From assembly GCA_003168375.1 (NCBI GenBank), contig PMSI01000002.1, forward strand, positions 434,001 through 498,000: DNA of 64,000 nucleotides. The letters are read 5' to 3'. Source of the stretch: Vulcanimicrobiota bacterium. Its GTDB lineage: Bacteria > Vulcanimicrobiota > Vulcanimicrobiia > Vulcanimicrobiales > Vulcanimicrobiaceae. Positions 41,847 through 48,941 of this stretch are shown here, in pieces; position 1 is the first letter of the stretch; the number at the start of each line of letters is the position of its first letter. The notes beneath the pieces were generated by a model. The model saw only the letters and a list, made by a program, of their open reading frames with translations, ran no database searches and was not told where the DNA came from. Position numbers and translations under genes: made by a program.

Positions 41847-42104
41847 TTAGCCGCCGCCGTCGCCGCTCAGTGCGGGCATGAGGACGCGCATTCGCATCTG
41901 CTCCTCGATTGCCTGATCGTCGGAGGACGGGGCGGATGGCCGGACGTTGACGGCTTCCTGGTGGTGCCGCCGGCGTCGCGAGGGTGCGGCCGCAGCGACC
42001 GGCACGGTTACCGGTGCGGCTTGCACCGACTCGGGTGACGCGGGCGCCGATACGGGCGCGAGTGCGGCGAACACGATTGCCACGCTGCCGAGAAACGGGA
42101 GCAC
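41847..42104 (-). CDS. Small secreted Ala/Pro-rich protein, 85 aa
   Basis: An N-terminal signal-like helix (FLGSVAIVFAALAPVSA) is followed by a basic patch (SRRRRHHQEA) and an acidic tail. No family is recognised. It lies 4 nt downstream of another small exported protein on the same strand, probably the same transcript. Confidence 0.5.
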   Translation of the reverse strand: MLPFLGSVAIVFAALAPVSAPASPESVQAAPVTVPVAAAAPSRRRRHHQEAVNVRPSAPSSDDQAIEEQMRMRVLMPALSGDGGG

Positions 42105-42108
42105 GCCG

Positions 42109-42414
42109 TCACCCCCCGCCCGTGACGATTGGCGGGTTGATCCGATCCAGCTCGTTACGCCATGCGCGCTCCATCTGATCGACGCTGAGCGCTCGGGAGT
42201 AGTCAGGATGGAACGTTCGGTCGGCCTGGCGATCGGGCTGCGCGGGGATTTTACCGCGCGCGGCGTTGGTGATGCCGATGATCCTCATCTGAGATGTCGC
42301 AGGCGTATCCGTGACGAGGGTCCCAACGACTCGCCCCTGCTCGTCGACAACGGTGTACTGCGCGCCGAGTGCGACAAACATCGCGATCGCGGCGGCTTGT
42401 AGAACTTGTTTCAC
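42109..42414 (-). CDS. Small exported hypothetical protein, 101 aa
   Basis: The GTG at 42414 is chosen because AGGAG lies 7 nt upstream; it gives a signal helix (LQAAAIAMFVALGAQYTVV). DEQGRVVGTLVTDTPATSQM follows, then a charged C terminus (DQMERAWRNELDRI). No recognised domain. Confidence 0.55.
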   Translation of the reverse strand: MKQVLQAAAIAMFVALGAQYTVVDEQGRVVGTLVTDTPATSQMRIIGITNAARGKIPAQPDRQADRTFHPDYSRALSVDQMERAWRNELDRINPPIVTGGG

Positions 42415-42516
42415 GAAGATTCTCCTAGAACGGTGCACCGCAAAGAGTACGCCGCCGAGAGGGTCATCGGATCGCCGATACGGCGCGACGCAAGTAGCAT
42501 CCGCGCGCCCATCCTC

Positions 42517-42783
42517 TTAGTACACCGGCTTTCCGCGAGCGACGACGTGCTCTCCCCACACGACGGCGATTTCGTCCACTTTTCCGAGCCCGCGAACGAA
42601 CAGCGTCTCTGGCGCTTCCGCGCTCAGCGTGCCGGCGTCGGCCGTGATCGCACCCCGGCGGATCGTCACGCGGGAGTATCCCGGCGAGCGCGGCGGCCGC
42701 GAATTCCGCAGCACCGACGTGCGCACGACACGGGGAGCATGAGTGGGTTCGCGCGCTCGCGAGAATGTCGTTTGAACGAACAC
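42517..42783 (-). CDS. Uncharacterised 88-aa ORF, possible domain remnant
   Basis: The N-terminal third is Arg-rich and atypical. The C-terminal TADAGTLSAEAPETLFVRGL then GKVDEIAVVWGEHVV resembles the end of an ASPIC/UnbV-type beta-propeller tail (GLG...D.V.V.W). The ORF could be a truncated gene whose 5' part was lost. Low confidence that a protein is made. Confidence 0.3.
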   Translation of the reverse strand: MFVQTTFSRAREPTHAPRVVRTSVLRNSRPPRSPGYSRVTIRRGAITADAGTLSAEAPETLFVRGLGKVDEIAVVWGEHVVARGKPVY

Positions 42784-42854
42784 AGCAACCGGCGTACGCC
42801 GCCGGCACGATCACCGGTTCGGGAGCACGGGAAGGGGTTGCGGGCGGGGGACGG

Positions 42855-43274
42855 CTAGCGCAGCGTCGCGGCTGTCGTCGTCCCGCCCGGCGCGGTCCAG
42901 CGGCGGCCGTCGGCGAACGTGATCGCCGCGACGGCGCACTCAGCCGAACCGCCGCCGTACGCGCCGGTGACGGCGTCGTAGAGCCGCTCGATCGGGACGC
43001 CTTTGCTGAAACGGCCGCGGTCGATCACCACCGTATGCGCTCCATCGTGCGTCACGTCGAACGTCACTTGCGTCGCGACGGCGTCGTCGGTGTTGAGAAA
43101 GGTGAGCTGCAGCATGCGGTACGAGATCGGCGGACCGAACTCGGCGTTGATCGCGGAATTGTAGAGATCGCTAACCGTGCAGGTGCTAACGGCGACGGGC
43201 GCGTTCGTCGCGATGCCAGTTTGCGGCATCGTCAGCGCACCGGCGGCGGCGATGATCGCGAAGATATTTTGCAT
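42855..43274 (-). CDS. Secreted hypothetical protein, 139 aa
   Basis: A signal-like start (IFAIIAAAGALTMPQTGIA), then a beta-rich domain with two Cys (STCTVSDLYNSAI, AECAVAAITFADG). The central FDVTHDGAHTVVIDRGRFS looks immunoglobulin-like. No known family; similar small exported proteins are frequent in this window. Confidence 0.6.
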   Translation of the reverse strand: MQNIFAIIAAAGALTMPQTGIATNAPVAVSTCTVSDLYNSAINAEFGPPISYRMLQLTFLNTDDAVATQVTFDVTHDGAHTVVIDRGRFSKGVPIERLYDAVTGAYGGGSAECAVAAITFADGRRWTAPGGTTTAATLR

Positions 43275-43355
43275 GACGAACCCAGTACGCCGCGTCGGTG
43301 CGCGCCGGTTCGTGAGAGCGCAGACAGGATGTAGCCTGCATGTGCCGGCGCGGGC

Positions 43356-43538
43356 CTAGATCGACCTTGCCGCCGGCATCGGTTCGATACGGAAGATCTC
43401 CGCGAATCGCGTCAGCAGCTCGGGGTCTCCAATCAGGTGTACGGTGCCGTTCTCGATCGCGCGGGCCGGCAGACCTCGCACCTCGAACCCACCCTCACCG
43501 CGACCCTCGTTCGCGCGTGATTCCGGAGGAACACCCAT
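43356..43538 (-). pseudogene. Possible gene remnant (SCP2/HxlR-tail-like)
   Basis: A 60-codon frame ends with NGTVHLIGDPELLTRFAEIF, which resembles the C-terminal strand-helix of SCP2-like domains fused to some HxlR regulators. It overlaps the start region of the VOC gene on the other strand. It is too short to be a complete domain; read as a fragment if real. Confidence 0.25.
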
Positions 43539-43947
43539 GGCGACGCAACTGGTACCCTACATCTTCTTCTACGGGCGCTGCGAAGAAGCGCTGGAGTTCT
43601 ACAAAGGGGTCTTCGGCGGCAGCTACGAGATGATGCGCGTCAAAGACACCCCGATGGCGAGCGAGATGCCGCCCGGTGCGGCGAACAGCGTGATGCACGC
43701 GTCGTTCACCGCCGACGGGATCGCGTTCATGGCATCCGACGGCCGCGAGGTAAAGACCGTCGATCCCGACGCCGGCAACATCTCGATCTCCCTCTCGCTC
43801 GACGAGGGGCCGCGCGGCGAAACGATCTTCAACGCGCTCGCGGCGGGCGGCAAGGTCGGGATGCCGATCGACAACGCGTTCTGGGGCGGCCGGTTCGGCA
43901 TGGTCACCGACAAGTTCGGCACCGAATGGATGATGGTGCTGCCGTAG
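43537..43947 (+). CDS. VOC family protein, PhnB-like
   Basis: 136 residues from the ATG at 43537 (GGAGGA 6 nt upstream). TQLVPYIFFYGRCEEALEFY, VMHASFTADGIAFMASDG and FGMVTDKFGTEWMMVLP are PhnB/YjdN-type VOC signatures. The biochemical role of such proteins is unclear. Followed immediately by a remnant of a second VOC gene. Confidence 0.88.
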   Translation: MATQLVPYIFFYGRCEEALEFYKGVFGGSYEMMRVKDTPMASEMPPGAANSVMHASFTADGIAFMASDGREVKTVDPDAGNISISLSLDEGPRGETIFNALAAGGKVGMPIDNAFWGGRFGMVTDKFGTEWMMVLP

Positions 43948-44048
43948 GGGGACGGATCACGCCGTTCCTGTGGTTCGACGGCCGAGCCGAAGAGGCGGCA
44001 AACTTCTACGTGTCGGTTTTCGAGAAATCTGCAACCGCCTCGGTGAGT
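43947..44048 (+). pseudogene. Second VOC gene remnant
   Basis: Directly after the VOC stop, another frame reads GGRITPFLWFDGRAEEAANF then YVSVFEKSA, the N-terminal ~30 residues of a 3-demethylubiquinone methyltransferase-like VOC protein. Similarity then ends abruptly about 75 nt before the first of two tandem secreted paralogs, marking an insertion or deletion junction. Confidence 0.65.
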
Positions 44049-44122
44049 TACACGCCGAGCACAGTTTTATGCGTGTCCAAAAACACCGATCCGTGTCGGT
44101 CGAGAGCCGAGGGGAACGCCAG

Positions 44123-45142
44123 ATGATGAAGCGTGGTAGCTTCGTGCGCGGGGTAGGCCTCGTCGCAGCCAGTTCCCTCTCGCCGGTTCGCGCCCAAGCG
44201 GGGCCCCTGGCGCCCCCTCCCCGGGACTTCGGCTCTAACCGCAATTATTTCATTTACGGCGGCGGGGAACCGATTCGGGGGCTCCGCGTCACGATCGACG
44301 TCGACGAGGATATCGTCGCGCCAAATGCCATGAGCATGCAGCTCAACGGCAATTCGCCGGCACGCGCGAACTGCGCCTACCAGCAATACTGCACAAACTT
44401 CACCCCGCAATCAGAGACACTGCGGATTGCTTGGTCGATTGAGAACTTTCCGTCCAAGAAGTCTCGCTGGGATTTGCACCAGACGATCGGGCTCCCGTGC
44501 AGTAACAACGCAACGACCGAGAAGTCGTGCAAGGGCAACCTTTTTAATTACCCAATTCCAAAGGTGCCCTTCACAAGGTTTCCGGGGCCGAGCGATCGCA
44601 TTCCGGCAGGCTTCAAGATCATCTACGAGTTGATGGACGATGCCAGCGGCGCGATCGTTGGCGCGACGTACACGGTCGTGGACAATCGAGGGAAGAGCAC
44701 GACCAGCGGACCGCAGCACATACACGAGTTCAAATACGCCGGTATCCAAAAGCTCGTCGGGCCTGAAGGGGTCGCGCCGATCCTTGCGTTCCAGATGAAT
44801 CTCGTCGGCAGGAACGGCGGCGCTCATACCACGCTAACATCGGGCGCGGGAAGGATCACCTATGAGGCGGCGACGACTCTGACGCCGGAGGGCAGCCTCG
44901 CCGGACTGACCGATGTTTATCGGGGCACGCCAGGTACGGTCGAGAGTTCCAACGTCGGCTACTCCAAGCTGCCCGCCGGGCCGGCGCGGAAAATCGTACA
45001 GAAATTCGGTGTGCCGCACGTGGCTGCCGGGCATTCATGCCCTGCCGGACAAACCTACAACCCCCTGTCGAAGATGTGCGAGAATCCGTACAACAAGGTC
45101 CTTACCAACGACAAGGCGCCGCCCCAGAAGCCCCCGAGGTGA
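44123..45142 (+). CDS. Secreted protein of unknown family, tandem paralog A
   Basis: 339 residues. The leader is VRGVGLVAASSLSPVRAQAG, with Lys-Arg before it. The mature part has strands such as NYFIYGGGEPIRGLRVTIDV and MSMQLNGNSPARANCAYQQY, and PAGFKIIYELMDDASGAIVG. A C-terminal Cys pair lies in CPAGQTYNPLSKMCENP, a CxxGxxYxxxxxxC motif seen in small carbohydrate-binding modules. A jelly-roll/lectin-like fold is plausible but unproven. The downstream gene at 45230 is a close paralog, indicating a recent tandem duplication. Confidence 0.75.
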   Translation: MMKRGSFVRGVGLVAASSLSPVRAQAGPLAPPPRDFGSNRNYFIYGGGEPIRGLRVTIDVDEDIVAPNAMSMQLNGNSPARANCAYQQYCTNFTPQSETLRIAWSIENFPSKKSRWDLHQTIGLPCSNNATTEKSCKGNLFNYPIPKVPFTRFPGPSDRIPAGFKIIYELMDDASGAIVGATYTVVDNRGKSTTSGPQHIHEFKYAGIQKLVGPEGVAPILAFQMNLVGRNGGAHTTLTSGAGRITYEAATTLTPEGSLAGLTDVYRGTPGTVESSNVGYSKLPAGPARKIVQKFGVPHVAAGHSCPAGQTYNPLSKMCENPYNKVLTNDKAPPQKPPR

Positions 45143-45229
45143 CGCTGCATGCATCATGCAGACCGGCCAAGACGAATCGGCAAGTCCATTAGTTCGACCG
45201 GATCTCCACTGAGCTGGGGGGAAACATAA

Positions 45230-46267
45230 ATGATGAAGCGTGGTACGTTCGTGCGCGGGCTCGGCCTGGTCGCAGCCAGTTCCCTCTCGCCCGTTGTCGC
45301 CCGAGCGGGTCCCGTAGCGCTCCCACCTCAAAACTTCAGCTCCAACAACAATTATTTCATGTACGGCGGCGGAAAACCGATTCGGGGCCTCCGCGTTACG
45401 ATTGACGTCGATCAAGACATCGTCGCGCCGCAAGGCATGAGCATGCAGCTCAACTGCAATTCACCGGCAAACGCCAACAGCGTCTACCAGCAATACGTCA
45501 CGAATTTCGATCCAAACAAATGGGCAACGCTGGGGATCGTTTGGATTATGGAGAACTTCCCGTCCCAGTCATCTCGCTGGCATTTGCACAACACAATCGG
45601 GTTCCCATGCAACACCAAGAAGCCGACCCAGCAGACGTGCTCCGGAAACCTTTTTAATTATCCGTCGTTTCCGAGGACACCCTTCGCACGGTTTCCAGTG
45701 CCGAGCAATCGCGTTCCAGCAGGCTTCAAGATCATCTATGAGTTGGTCGACGATGCCGGCGGCGCGATCATCGGGGCGAAGTACACGGTCGTCGACAATC
45801 GAGGCCGGAAAAAGAGTACCGGCCCGCACCTCATACACAGGCTCAAATACGCAGGTATGCAAAGGCTCGTCGGCCCTGAAGGGGTCGCGCCGATCCTTGC
45901 GTTCCAGATGAATCTCGTTGGTTTGGGCAGTGGCCTTCATACCACGCTCAATTCCGGCGCAGGAAGGATCACGTACGAGGCGACGACGACGCTGACAGCC
46001 GAAGGCAGCCTCGCCGGACTATCCAGTGTGTATCAGGGCACTCCGGGTACCGCGGAGAGTTCCAACATCGTCTACTCCCCGCTGCCTGCCGGATCGAAGC
46101 GGACGATCGTACAGAAATTCAGCTTGCCGCACGCGTTTGGCGGCGTGGGTTCTGCCGGGCCTTCATGCCCTACCGGTCAAACCTACAGTTCCCTGGATAA
46201 GAAGTGCGAGATCGGGCGCGGCAGAATCATCATCAACGACAAGGCGCCGCCACGGCCACCGAGGTAA
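45230..46267 (+). CDS. Secreted protein of unknown family, tandem paralog B
   Basis: 345 residues, near-identical in plan to the gene 88 nt upstream: leader VRGLGLVAASSLSPVVARAG, NYFMYGGGKPIRGLRVTIDV, MSMQLNCNSPANANSVYQQY, PAGFKIIYELVDDAGGAIIG and a C-terminal CPTGQTYSSLDKKCE. GGGGGG lies 9 nt before the ATG. Divergence is concentrated around residues 85-130 and the C-terminal 30 residues. Function unknown. Confidence 0.78.
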   Translation: MMKRGTFVRGLGLVAASSLSPVVARAGPVALPPQNFSSNNNYFMYGGGKPIRGLRVTIDVDQDIVAPQGMSMQLNCNSPANANSVYQQYVTNFDPNKWATLGIVWIMENFPSQSSRWHLHNTIGFPCNTKKPTQQTCSGNLFNYPSFPRTPFARFPVPSNRVPAGFKIIYELVDDAGGAIIGAKYTVVDNRGRKKSTGPHLIHRLKYAGMQRLVGPEGVAPILAFQMNLVGLGSGLHTTLNSGAGRITYEATTTLTAEGSLAGLSSVYQGTPGTAESSNIVYSPLPAGSKRTIVQKFSLPHAFGGVGSAGPSCPTGQTYSSLDKKCEIGRGRIIINDKAPPRPPR

Positions 46268-46503
46268 TGAAGCCAACGACATGTGCCGTCGTCCCGGTTG
46301 TCGTGACGGGAAGCGTGTCGCTACCGATCTTCAACTCGTCGCTACGGTCGATTTAGCGGTCGCCTGTTTTCTTCACCATCGTGCGCTTGACATCCGCAGC
46401 GTAGGCCGCCGGCATGGGAAAACGGTGGGGCGCGGCTTATGGGCGGGCGGGACCGTACGAAAAGCGGGACGAACGACTCTGCGCTCCGTCTTGAGGTGAT
46501 ATC

Positions 46504-46893
46504 ATGCGCTTTTCAGCATCGGCAGCTTCGCTCGCGCTCGCGATTGCCGCAATCGTACCGCTCGCACCGGCCGTCGCCGCCGGCCCGACCGTCACGGTCC
46601 AGAACGTCGAGTCACGCAACTCGATCAACGGCTGCGGCCTTTTCCGCTTCGACGCCGACATCGTCACGAGCAATTGGCCGCCCGGCATGCCGCACGTCGT
46701 CAAGTATCACTGGGCGCGCTCGGGCAACCATGCCTGGCGCATGCGCACGATCACGATGGATGCGAGCGGCAGAAGGCACGTCCGCGCGGAGCTCAACCCG
46801 CTGGAAGCGACGAGGGGCTTCGCTTGGGTGCACGTCTACTCGCCGGTGAACTTCCGGTCGCCGCGAGTCGGATTCTCGAACAGCGAGTGCTAA
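46504..46893 (+). CDS. Secreted hypothetical protein, 129 aa
   Basis: Signal peptide (SASAASLALAIAAIVPLAPAVA), then TVTVQNVESRNSINGCGLFR and VVKYHWARSGNHAWRMRTIT. Two Cys (one near the C terminus) may form a disulfide. GAGGTG lies 5 nt before the ATG. No family recognised. Confidence 0.65.
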   Translation: MRFSASAASLALAIAAIVPLAPAVAAGPTVTVQNVESRNSINGCGLFRFDADIVTSNWPPGMPHVVKYHWARSGNHAWRMRTITMDASGRRHVRAELNPLEATRGFAWVHVYSPVNFRSPRVGFSNSEC

Positions 46894-47137
46894 GTGCGCG
46901 ATGTTTCCCGCGACGACGACCTTGGGATAGAGATTGAACTCGGCATAGACGACGGGACCGAGGTCGTGTCGAAGGAAAGTACCAGGATTCGCTAAGACTA
47001 CCTGCCCGCAAAGTGCCAATCATTTCGGCAGATGCTGCACGAGCAGTTCGCGGCCCGACCGGTGACCGAACGCGGCGCGTCGAATGACTCCCGTCGTGTA
47101 CGCACGCTTTTTGCTTCCCGGATGGGGCTCGAGGCAG

Positions 47138-47710
47138 ATGCTCATCATGGTCTCCGCCGCGATGTTGGCAGCTCCGTGGGCGCCCGGGCAGGCCGAAGCC
47201 GCCACGAAGTCCATGTCGGTCGACAACGCGCAGTGGTTCGCGATCGTCTCGCGCGCCAATCGGTATCAAAGCGTCGAAGTGGCGAGCCAGGAGTGTCAGC
47301 GCCGAGAAGGTCTCGGAATTCGGGATTGGTACTACGAGAGCCGCGCGAACCAGCAATGGCGGTTCGTCTCGCAACCGCACGGCACGTACGCGATCGTCGT
47401 ACGCAACACCCTCCAAGCGATGACCGTCGTCACCACCGCCGGCGGTCACGTCGAACTCCGTTCGATGCACCGGTCGAACGCGGCGAACCAGCAGTGGATC
47501 GTCAAACGTATCCGCTCGTACTACGTCATCCACCCGGCCGGCGCGCCGCACCGCTCGCTGAGCATCCCGGCTGGAAAGATCGAGGTGCACCTGGAACCGC
47601 TCGAACTATCGGACGGATCGGCGGCCACGTGGCAGCACTGGCTGCTCGTACCGTCGTACAGGATCGCAGACGCTCCGCCGCTGCCCTGTCGCCCGCTGCC
47701 CGACCGGTAG
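47138..47710 (+). CDS. Secreted ricin-type beta-trefoil lectin-like protein
   Basis: 190 residues from the ATG at 47138 (GAGG just upstream); an upstream ATG at 47084 would add 18 residues before the signal peptide (MLIMVSAAMLAAPWAPGQAEA). Three Q-x-W motifs, NQQWRF, NQQWIV and WQHWLL, are spaced ~50-60 residues apart, as in the three lobes of a ricin-B trefoil. Such domains bind galactosides or other glycans. No enzymatic domain is attached. Confidence 0.8.
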   Translation: MLIMVSAAMLAAPWAPGQAEAATKSMSVDNAQWFAIVSRANRYQSVEVASQECQRREGLGIRDWYYESRANQQWRFVSQPHGTYAIVVRNTLQAMTVVTTAGGHVELRSMHRSNAANQQWIVKRIRSYYVIHPAGAPHRSLSIPAGKIEVHLEPLELSDGSAATWQHWLLVPSYRIADAPPLPCRPLPDR

Positions 47711-47816
47711 CGCCGCTTCTTCCGCAAACGCCCCGGCTTGGCCGTGCACGGCTATCCTGCTCGGGGAGGCTTGTAATCGGCACGCGGCGTATGCCGACGC
47801 CTCGGGGGAGGGCATC

Positions 47817-48926
47817 GTGGCCGACTACGCTCGCGTCGAAATGCAGCAGACGACGACCGTGCAGAGCGAGGACAGCGGGGTGATCGCGTTTCGCCCTGAC
47901 AACCCCGGTCTGATCTCGGTGGTCGCCGTTCCGGACAAGACGAAGACGCAAACCGAGGAGAATTTCCTCGCCCAGCTCGACTTGTTCAAGCCGGGCAGCG
48001 CGAAAGCCGTCGCGAGCTACAAAGCACCGATGGGCTCGGCGCACCTCGGCGTTAGCTACACGGCGACCGCGGCCGATATGGCGGTTGCGGGTAATTGGAC
48101 GTGCCGCCTCACGAACGGCACTCTCGTCCCGCTGACGTTCAGCACGACCATCGCCTACATCAGCACGTACCCACTGCAAACCGCATCGTTCGACATCGCC
48201 CTGCTCCAAACGTTGCTCACGCAGATCGTGTCGGACGCGCAGCTCCGGCTGCACCTGCAGAGCAGCGCCTCGAAAGACGACGTTCGCTCGCGAATCTCGT
48301 GGTCTCCGTCGGTCGCGACCATGCTGGGCGCGAGCGCGCACGACTTTCACCTCGACGACATCAACTACGACACGAATGAGATCAGCTCACTGCTGCCCGA
48401 TCTCGACATCTTGCCGAACCCGCTCGTCTTCGAGTACGCGTTCGAGACGGGCGTGCTGGCGGCCCCGACGTTCGACCGCGCGCAGGTCGCGTTCGTCATG
48501 ACCCTGCCGTTCGGGCCGACGGTCATCCAATGCGCTGACCCGACGACCCTCGAGATCGACGTGGCGTCCTTGCAGGTGACGGTCACGGTCGGCTTGGACG
48601 GGCGCCTCTCGGCAACATGTCAGGCGAAGGCCGAGGCGAATTATCACGGGGTCGGCGTGAAAGACTTGAGCGGTGCGATCCAAGACGCCGTGGCGTCGGC
48701 CGCCGGCGGCGGCATCCCCCCAGCGGTGCTCTTCCAGTATTTCGAACGCTTCTTCGTGTCGCTGATGCGGCTGAACGATACGCCTCCGCCTTCGAGGTTT
48801 GGGCTTGGTTCCCAGCAGCCGTTTCACGGACAGGCGCACGTCGCGAGCTATTCCGTTTCCGGAGATGCGCTCGTCGTCTCGTTCTACACCGTTCCGCAGC
48901 CCGTCGTCGTCGTCGCTCACCAATAG
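47817..48926 (+). CDS. Leaderless protein with one beta-rich WTC module, unknown function
   Basis: 369 residues, GTG start with GGAGGG 4 nt upstream. No signal peptide. Residues ~10-115 (EDSGVIAFRPDNPGLISVVA ... VSYTATAADMAVAGNWTCRL ... FSTTIAY) match the repeated module in the next gene. Residues ~120-360 are a separate alpha/beta region (FDIALLQTLLTQIVSDAQLR, ISWSPSVATMLGASAHDFHL, FHGQAHVASYSVSGDALVVS) of no recognised family. It is 15 nt from the phosphoesterase gene and likely co-transcribed, so the two products probably act together. Confidence 0.75.
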   Translation: MADYARVEMQQTTTVQSEDSGVIAFRPDNPGLISVVAVPDKTKTQTEENFLAQLDLFKPGSAKAVASYKAPMGSAHLGVSYTATAADMAVAGNWTCRLTNGTLVPLTFSTTIAYISTYPLQTASFDIALLQTLLTQIVSDAQLRLHLQSSASKDDVRSRISWSPSVATMLGASAHDFHLDDINYDTNEISSLLPDLDILPNPLVFEYAFETGVLAAPTFDRAQVAFVMTLPFGPTVIQCADPTTLEIDVASLQVTVTVGLDGRLSATCQAKAEANYHGVGVKDLSGAIQDAVASAAGGGIPPAVLFQYFERFFVSLMRLNDTPPPSRFGLGSQQPFHGQAHVASYSVSGDALVVSFYTVPQPVVVVAHQ

Positions 48927-48941
48927 AGGAGGCGCGCTCTC

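Noticed and set aside
42517-42783. Complete ASPIC/UnbV-domain protein
   Set aside because: Only the last ~35 residues resemble that domain; the N-terminal part is unrelated, so it is listed as a low-confidence remnant.
47741-47752. Perfect 12-bp palindrome GCCGTGCACGGC as an operator
   Set aside because: A single palindrome in GC-rich DNA is expected by chance, and no regulator gene is adjacent.
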